Part shown: positions 40,316 to 44,620 of the stretch, one piece after another
How positions within the stretch are numbered: position 1 is the stretch's first letter
Layout: the number at the start of each line of letters is the position of its first letter
Source of the DNA: Streptomyces sp. SID11385
GTDB lineage: Bacteria > Actinomycetota > Actinomycetes > Streptomycetales > Streptomycetaceae
NCBI RefSeq assembly: GCF_010548245.1
Contig: NZ_JAAGLR010000308.1
Span: 1 to 44,620, forward strand
Reading direction: 5' to 3'
DNA: 44,620 nt
The notes under the pieces: generated by a model
Databases searched by the model: none
Seen by the model: only the letters and a program-made list of their open reading frames with translations
What the model was told of the DNA's origin: nothing
Translations under genes and position numbers: made by a program

Positions 40316-41012
40316 CCTGCCATCCCTCGCTCACCGCCCCAGGCCGGGCCGCCCGCACAGGACTGTACGTCCCGTCGTCCACGGCCGGTCTGCGGCCCGC
40401 GCGCAGCCGGGCCACGAGCGTGGCCGGGGCCTTCGCGGGGGAACCCGTGTCGTAGGGCGGCTCCGGGTCGTACTCGGTGGCGAGCTGCACCTCCTCGGCG
40501 CGGGCCCGCCCGGCGAGCGCGCCGACGAGGGCGAGGCCCATGTCGATCCCGGCCGAGACGCCCGCGGCGGTGACGTACTTGCCGTCGCTGACGACGCGCT
40601 CGGCGACGGGTTCGGCCCCGTACTCCGCGAGGACGTCGGGGAAGAGCCAGTGAGTCGTGGCGCGCCGTCCGGTCAGGAGACCCGCCGCCGCGAGGAGCAG
40701 CGCGCCCGTGCACACCGACGTCGTCCAGCGCGTGTGCGCGTCCGCGGCGCGCAGCCAGCCGAGGAGCGCGGGATCGGTCATGTGCGCGCTCTGCCCGGGG
40801 CCCCCGGGTACGAGCAGGAGGTCGGGCGCCGGGACCTCCCCGTACGCGTGGGTCGCGCCCAGCGTCACCTCGCCGCGGTCGGCGAGGACGGGCCGGGGCC
40901 GGTCGGCGACGAAGACGGTGCGCGCGCCGGGGACGCGGCACAGCATCTCGTACGGGCCGATCGCGTCGAGCGCGGTGAAGCCGTCGAAGAGGACGAGGGC
41001 GATGAGCGGCAC
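40308..41012 (-). CDS. DJ-1/PfpI-family (type 1 glutamine amidotransferase-like) protein
   Basis: A 234-residue protein of the DJ-1/PfpI superfamily, subgroup related to isonitrile hydratase and to AraC-linked amidase-like sensors but without an HTH. The nucleophile elbow is TSVCTGALLLAAAGLL, with the reactive Cys, and the conserved start is IALVLFDGFTALDAIGPYEML. LLLVPGGPGQSAHM and RATTHWLFPDVL also match the group. The GTG at 41012 has GGGAG 5 bases upstream; a reading from further upstream adds an unsupported basic stretch. It is co-transcribed with the MarR gene. The activity may be hydratase, glyoxalase-like or redox-protective; the sequence does not decide. Confidence 0.87.
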   Translation of the reverse strand: MPLIALVLFDGFTALDAIGPYEMLCRVPGARTVFVADRPRPVLADRGEVTLGATHAYGEVPAPDLLLVPGGPGQSAHMTDPALLGWLRAADAHTRWTTSVCTGALLLAAAGLLTGRRATTHWLFPDVLAEYGAEPVAERVVSDGKYVTAAGVSAGIDMGLALVGALAGRARAEEVQLATEYDPEPPYDTGSPAKAPATLVARLRAGRRPAVDDGTYSPVRAARPGAVSEGWQDE

Positions 41013-41146
41013 GGGGGCTCCCGGTTCTCGGGCGGTGCGGGTACGGCGCGACGGTACGTGGCCGGCGGGGCATCCGCCCGGCAATAACGGGGCCTTCGCT
41101 CCCCGGCCCCTGCCGCCGCGGACCTACCAGTGGGTAACGTACGGGT

Positions 41147-42025
41147 ATGAGCGAACCGACCCGCACCCCGCTGCCCGAGCGTGCCGCGCGCCGCTGTCAC
41201 AACGCCGTGAATCCGCTGCACTCCTTCCACTACTTCTCGCCCGAACTCGCCGACGAGATGGGCAAGATCGGGCTCGGCGACTCCTCCGCCGTCTATCTCG
41301 CCACGCGCGCCGCCGCCTTCGGCCGGGTGGGGGCCGGTGCGGTCACGGCGAGCTTCTACAACTTCTCGCCGGAACTCGTCGCCCGCCACGTGCCCGCCGT
41401 GTGGGAGACGGCCGCGCCCGAGGCCGTGCTGCGGGCCCGTCTGCGCACCGTCGACCGCTCGCTGCGGCGCCTGCTCGGGGACGCCGCCGTGGAGTCGGCG
41501 GAGATGAAGGACGCCGCGCGGCTCGCCCTGAAGGCCGCCGAGGCGTGCCGCCCCGAGGCGCGCCCGCTCTACGCGGCGCACGCGGACCTCCCCGTCCCCG
41601 AGGAGCCGCACCTCGCCTACTGGCACGCGGCGACGCTGCTGCGCGAGCACCGGGGCGACGCGCACGTGCACGTACTGCTGCGGACCGGGCTCGATCCGGT
41701 GGAGGCGCTCGTGACGCACACCGCCACGGGCCGCGGCATGGTGCCGCGCTTCGTCATCACGAGCCGGGGCTGGCACCGCGCGGACTGGGAGGCGGCGGTC
41801 GCCCGGCTGCGGGAGCGCGGGCTGCTCGACGCGGAGGGCGAGCTGACCGAGGCGGGGCAGGCCCTGCGGGCCCGGGTCGAGGCGGAGACGGACGCGCTCG
41901 ACACGGCCCCGTACGCGCACCTCGGCGCCGAGGACGTCGCCCGCCTCACCGAACTCGCGATCGGCTTCACCCGCGCGGGCATCGCGGCGGGAGCGTTCCC
42001 GGCGGGCATCTTCGGCAAGGAGTAG
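41147..42025 (+). CDS. SCO6745-like family protein, function unknown
   Basis: A 292-residue soluble protein. The N-terminal block HNAVNPLHSFHYFSPELADEMGKIGL and the motif FYNFSPELVARHVPAVW are characteristic of a family I recall as SCO6745-like. The C-terminal ~90 residues (GRGMVPRFVITSRGWHRADWEAAVARLRERGLLDAEGELTEAGQALRARVEAETD) look like a winged-helix or MarR-type region, so a regulatory role is possible. No ribosome binding site precedes the ATG at 41147, but TAACGT lies 7-12 bases upstream and could be a -10 box for a leaderless mRNA. A strong hairpin follows the gene at 42068-42101. Confidence 0.8.
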   Translation: MSEPTRTPLPERAARRCHNAVNPLHSFHYFSPELADEMGKIGLGDSSAVYLATRAAAFGRVGAGAVTASFYNFSPELVARHVPAVWETAAPEAVLRARLRTVDRSLRRLLGDAAVESAEMKDAARLALKAAEACRPEARPLYAAHADLPVPEEPHLAYWHAATLLREHRGDAHVHVLLRTGLDPVEALVTHTATGRGMVPRFVITSRGWHRADWEAAVARLRERGLLDAEGELTEAGQALRARVEAETDALDTAPYAHLGAEDVARLTELAIGFTRAGIAAGAFPAGIFGKE

Positions 42026-42067
42026 CTCCCAGCCGGGCGCACGGCGCCGCTGATCACGGCGGGTTTA

Positions 42068-42101
42068 GGCGTACGGCGCGGGGCAACCCGCTCCGTACGC
42101 C
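42068..42101 (+). terminator. Hairpin between the SCO6745-like and LPFR genes
   Basis: GGCGTACGG (42068-42076) pairs perfectly with CCGTACGCC (42093-42101), and GCGGG/CCCGC continues the stem across a single C-T mismatch, with a GCAA loop. It lies 42 bases past the upstream stop and 43 bases before the LPFR start. Confidence 0.75.
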
Positions 42102-42144
42102 GGAAAGGGAACTCCCCCGGCGACACCCCCGGAAGGAGAACACC

Positions 42145-42270
42145 ATGTTCCGCGCCATCGCCGATGTCCTGCGACAGATCGGCTCCGCGATCGCCACCGT
42201 CGTCACGCTGCCCTTCCGCGCCGTCGCGCGCCTCTTCGGCGGCGCCTCCAGCACCGCCCACCGCGCCTGA
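42145..42270 (+). CDS. LPFR-motif small protein
   Basis: A 41-residue peptide. The motif [14 protein letters not shown] sits in the middle, and the first 30 residues ([20 protein letters not shown] and onward) can form an amphipathic, mostly hydrophobic helix with Arg on one face. I recall this as the LPFR-motif small-protein family of actinobacteria, of unknown function. GAAGGAG lies 6 bases before the ATG, a near-ideal ribosome binding site, so the gene is very probably translated. A membrane-surface role is an inference. It lies between a strong hairpin and tex. Confidence 0.85.
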   Translation: MFRAIADVLRQIGSAIATVVTLPFRAVARLFGGASSTAHRA

Positions 42271-42352
42271 GCCCGCCGGTCCTGCCCCGCCGCCCGGGTG
42301 CCGCCTGCCAGAATGGCCCCAAGCTTCGCAAGTCAGAAGGCGGTACGGGAAC

Positions 42353-44620
42353 GTGACGACAGCCCGCACGGGGTCCACCGAATCAGCGTCCATCGAGGGA
42401 CGCATTGCCGAGGAACTCGGAGTCCAGGAGCGGCAGGTGAGGTCGGCCGTCGAGCTGCTGGACGGCGGCTCGACGGTGCCCTTCATCGCGCGCTACCGCA
42501 AGGAGGTCACGGGCACCCTCGACGACGCGCAGCTGCGCACCCTGGAGGAGCGGCTGCGCTACCTGCGGGAGCTGGAGGAGCGGCGGGCCGCGGTGCTCGA
42601 CTCCGTACGGGAGCAGGGCAAGCTCACCGAGGAGGTCGAGGCCCGTATCCTCGGCGCGGACACGAAGGCGCGCCTGGAGGACGTCTACCTCCCCTTCAAG
42701 CCCAAGCGCCGCACCAAGGCGCAGATCGCCCGCGAGGCCGGGCTCGAACCGCTCGCGGAAGGGCTGCTCGCCGATCCCTCGCGGGAGCCGGCCGAGGTGG
42801 CCGCCGCCTACGTCGACGCGGACAAGGGCGTCGCCGACGCGCAGTCCGCCCTCGACGGGGCCCGCGCGATCCTCTCGGAGCGCTTCGCCGAGGACGCCGA
42901 CCTCATCGGTGAGCTGCGCGAGCGCATGTGGACGCGCGGCAGCCTCTCCTCCAAGGTCCGTGAGGGCAAGGAGGAGGCGGGCGCGAAGTTCTCCGACTAC
43001 TTCGACTTCGCCGAGCCCTTCGCCAAACTCCCCTCGCACCGCGTCCTCGCCCTCCTGCGCGGCGAGAAGGAAGAGGTCCTGGACCTCACTTTGGAGCCCG
43101 AGGAGCCGCCCGCCGAGCCGGGTACGCCCTCCTCGTACGAGGGGGTCATCGCGCACCGCTTCGGCATCGCGGACCGGGGCCGGCCCGGGGACGCGTGGCT
43201 GCGCGAGACGGTCCGCTGGGCCTGGCGCACCCGCGTCCTCGTGCACCTCGGCATCGACCTGCGGCTGCGGCTGCGCACGACGGCCGAGGACGAGGCCGTC
43301 ACGGTCTTCGCGGCGAACCTGCGCGACCTGCTGCTCGCCGCGCCCGCCGGGACCCGCGCGACGCTGGGCCTCGACCCCGGCCTCCGTACGGGGGTCAAGG
43401 TCGCCGTCGTGGACGCGACGGGCAAGGTCGTCGCGACCGACACGATCTACCCGCACGCCCCGCGCAACCGCTGGGACGACGCGCTCGCGACGCTCGCGCG
43501 GCTCGCCGAGCGGCACCACGTCGACCTCATCGCGATCGGCAACGGCACCGCCTCGCGCGAGACCGACAAGCTCGCGGGCGAACTCATCGCCGCGCACCCG
43601 GAGCTGAAGCTCACGAAGGTCGTCGTCTCGGAGGCGGGCGCCTCCGTCTACTCGGCCTCCGCCTTCGCCTCGCAGGAGCTCCCCGAGCTGGACGTCTCGC
43701 TGCGCGGCGCGGTGTCCATCGCGCGCCGCCTCCAGGACCCGCTCGCCGAACTGGTCAAGATCGACCCGAAGTCGATCGGGGTCGGCCAGTACCAGCACGA
43801 CCTGTCCGAGGTGAAGCTCTCGCGTTCGCTCGACGCGGTCGTCGAGGACTGCGTGAACGGTGTCGGTGTCGACGTCAACACGGCATCCACGCCGCTGCTC
43901 TCGCGCGTGTCCGGCGTGAGCGCGACGCTCGCCGAGAACATCGTGCGCCACCGCGACGAGAACGGCCCCTTCGGTTCCCGTGCGGAGTTGAAGAAGGTCG
44001 CGCGGCTCGGCCCGAAGGCGTACGAGCAGTGCGCGGGCTTCCTGCGCATCCGGGGCGGCAGCGACCCGCTCGACGCCTCCAGCGTGCACCCCGAGGCGTA
44101 CCCGGTGGTGCGCAGGATCGCGAAGGCGACCGGCGGCGACGTGGCCGCGCTTGTCGGCGACACGGGCACGCTGCGCTCGCTGCGCCCGGACGAGTTCGTG
44201 GACGACACCTTCGGCCTGCCGACCGTGACGGACATCCTGCGGGAGCTGGAGAAGCCGGGGCGCGACCCCCGGCCCGCCTTCCGCACGGCGACCTTCAAGG
44301 AGGGCGTGGAGAAGCTCTCGGACCTGGAGCCGGGCATGGTCCTGGAGGGCGTCGTGACGAACGTCGCGGCCTTCGGGGCCTTCGTGGACATCGGCGTGCA
44401 CCAGGACGGTCTGGTCCATGTCTCGGCGCTCTCCCGGGAGTTCGTGAAGGACCCGCGCGAGGTCGTCAAGCCGGGGGACATCGTGAAGGTCAAGGTCCTC
44501 GACGTGGACCTGCCGCGCAAGCGGATCTCGCTGACGCTGCGGCTCGACGACGAGATCGGCGCGGAGCGCGGCGGGCGGCGCGGCGGCGGCGGTGGCGGCG
44601 GTCGCCAGGAGCGCGGGCCG
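42353..44620 (+). CDS. tex: Tex-family S1-domain RNA-binding protein (3' end outside the window)
   Basis: A 756-codon partial gene; the frame is still open at the right edge. Tex proteins bind nucleic acid and affect transcription and stress responses. Domains in order: Tex N-terminal helical region with [27 protein letters not shown] (~40-66) and [25 protein letters not shown]; a YqgF/RNase H-like domain around residues 340-470 ([37 protein letters not shown]); helix-hairpin-helix repeats ([38 protein letters not shown]); and an S1 domain near the end ([33 protein letters not shown]). The tail is Gly/Arg-rich. The GTG at 42353 is the first start in frame with the family N-terminus; its ribosome binding site is weak (ACGGGAAC). 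Confidence 0.95.
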   Translation, partial: MTTARTGSTESASIEGRIAEELGVQERQVRSAVELLDGGSTVPFIARYRKEVTGTLDDAQLRTLEERLRYLRELEERRAAVLDSVREQGKLTEEVEARILGADTKARLEDVYLPFKPKRRTKAQIAREAGLEPLAEGLLADPSREPAEVAAAYVDADKGVADAQSALDGARAILSERFAEDADLIGELRERMWTRGSLSSKVREGKEEAGAKFSDYFDFAEPFAKLPSHRVLALLRGEKEEVLDLTLEPEEPPAEPGTPSSYEGVIAHRFGIADRGRPGDAWLRETVRWAWRTRVLVHLGIDLRLRLRTTAEDEAVTVFAANLRDLLLAAPAGTRATLGLDPGLRTGVKVAVVDATGKVVATDTIYPHAPRNRWDDALATLARLAERHHVDLIAIGNGTASRETDKLAGELIAAHPELKLTKVVVSEAGASVYSASAFASQELPELDVSLRGAVSIARRLQDPLAELVKIDPKSIGVGQYQHDLSEVKLSRSLDAVVEDCVNGVGVDVNTASTPLLSRVSGVSATLAENIVRHRDENGPFGSRAELKKVARLGPKAYEQCAGFLRIRGGSDPLDASSVHPEAYPVVRRIAKATGGDVAALVGDTGTLRSLRPDEFVDDTFGLPTVTDILRELEKPGRDPRPAFRTATFKEGVEKLSDLEPGMVLEGVVTNVAAFGAFVDIGVHQDGLVHVSALSREFVKDPREVVKPGDIVKVKVLDVDLPRKRISLTLRLDDEIGAERGGRRGGGGGGGRQERGP

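Overview
The window is high-GC DNA with strong third-position G/C bias, frequent GTG starts, GGAGG-type ribosome binding sites, and several family names typical of streptomycetes (a DUF6126-like protein, an SCO6745-like protein, an LPFR-motif peptide, a large DUF5941-type phosphotransferase). It is almost certainly a Streptomyces chromosome segment. From memory, the order from about 15 to 42 kb resembles the SCO6745-SCO6771 region of S. coelicolor. No insertion sequence, phage gene, tRNA, rRNA or CRISPR array was seen.

Layout. (1) 1-6868 (+): the end of a ROK-like protein, then a translationally coupled operon for a NitT/TauT-type ABC importer, a cytoplasmic formylglycine-type sulfatase and a secreted GH43 glycosidase. 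(2) 7050-8495 (+): a long-form glyceraldehyde-3-phosphate dehydrogenase. (3) 8496-10614: a divergent HxlR regulator / NmrA-like oxidoreductase pair whose intergenic region carries a duplicated 31-bp element. (4) 10727-13985 (-): a metallo-beta-lactamase-fold hydrolase, an SGNH hydrolase, and a LysM-M23 cell-wall peptidase preceded by a ydaO-type (cyclic di-AMP) riboswitch. (5) 14361-16107: a tyrosine phosphatase, then an XRE-cupin regulator and a small membrane protein behind a striking double palindrome. (6) 16117-27996 (-): the hopanoid locus. hpnC, hpnD, hpnE, a polyprenyl diphosphate synthase, shc, hpnG and hpnH form one transcription unit that makes squalene, cyclises it to hopene and adds and trims the C5 side chain; dxs and an HpnO-type aminotransferase form a second unit after a strong terminator. 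(7) 28454-35751 (-): a tightly overlapped cluster of two CDP-alcohol phosphotransferases, a sugar-type nucleotidyltransferase, a glycerol-1-phosphate dehydrogenase, a family-2 glycosyltransferase and a TagGH/Wzm-Wzt-like exporter. (8) 36178-44620: a cation diffusion facilitator, isopentenyl diphosphate isomerase, an anti-sigma-type ATPase, an old yellow enzyme, a MarR regulator, a DJ-1/PfpI protein, an SCO6745-like protein, an LPFR small peptide and the start of tex.

The most interesting part is region 7. Its gene set can be read as a pathway that reduces dihydroxyacetone phosphate to sn-glycerol-1-phosphate (the archaeal stereoisomer), activates a polyol phosphate with CTP, transfers it to a lipid or glycan, glycosylates the product and exports it. 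One of its two phosphotransferases lacks the last aspartate of the family signature, and the other appears to begin at a CTG codon. The cluster lies head-to-tail with the hopanoid operon, so the locus as a whole looks like an envelope-lipid island supplied by local copies of dxs, a prenyl diphosphate synthase and idi.
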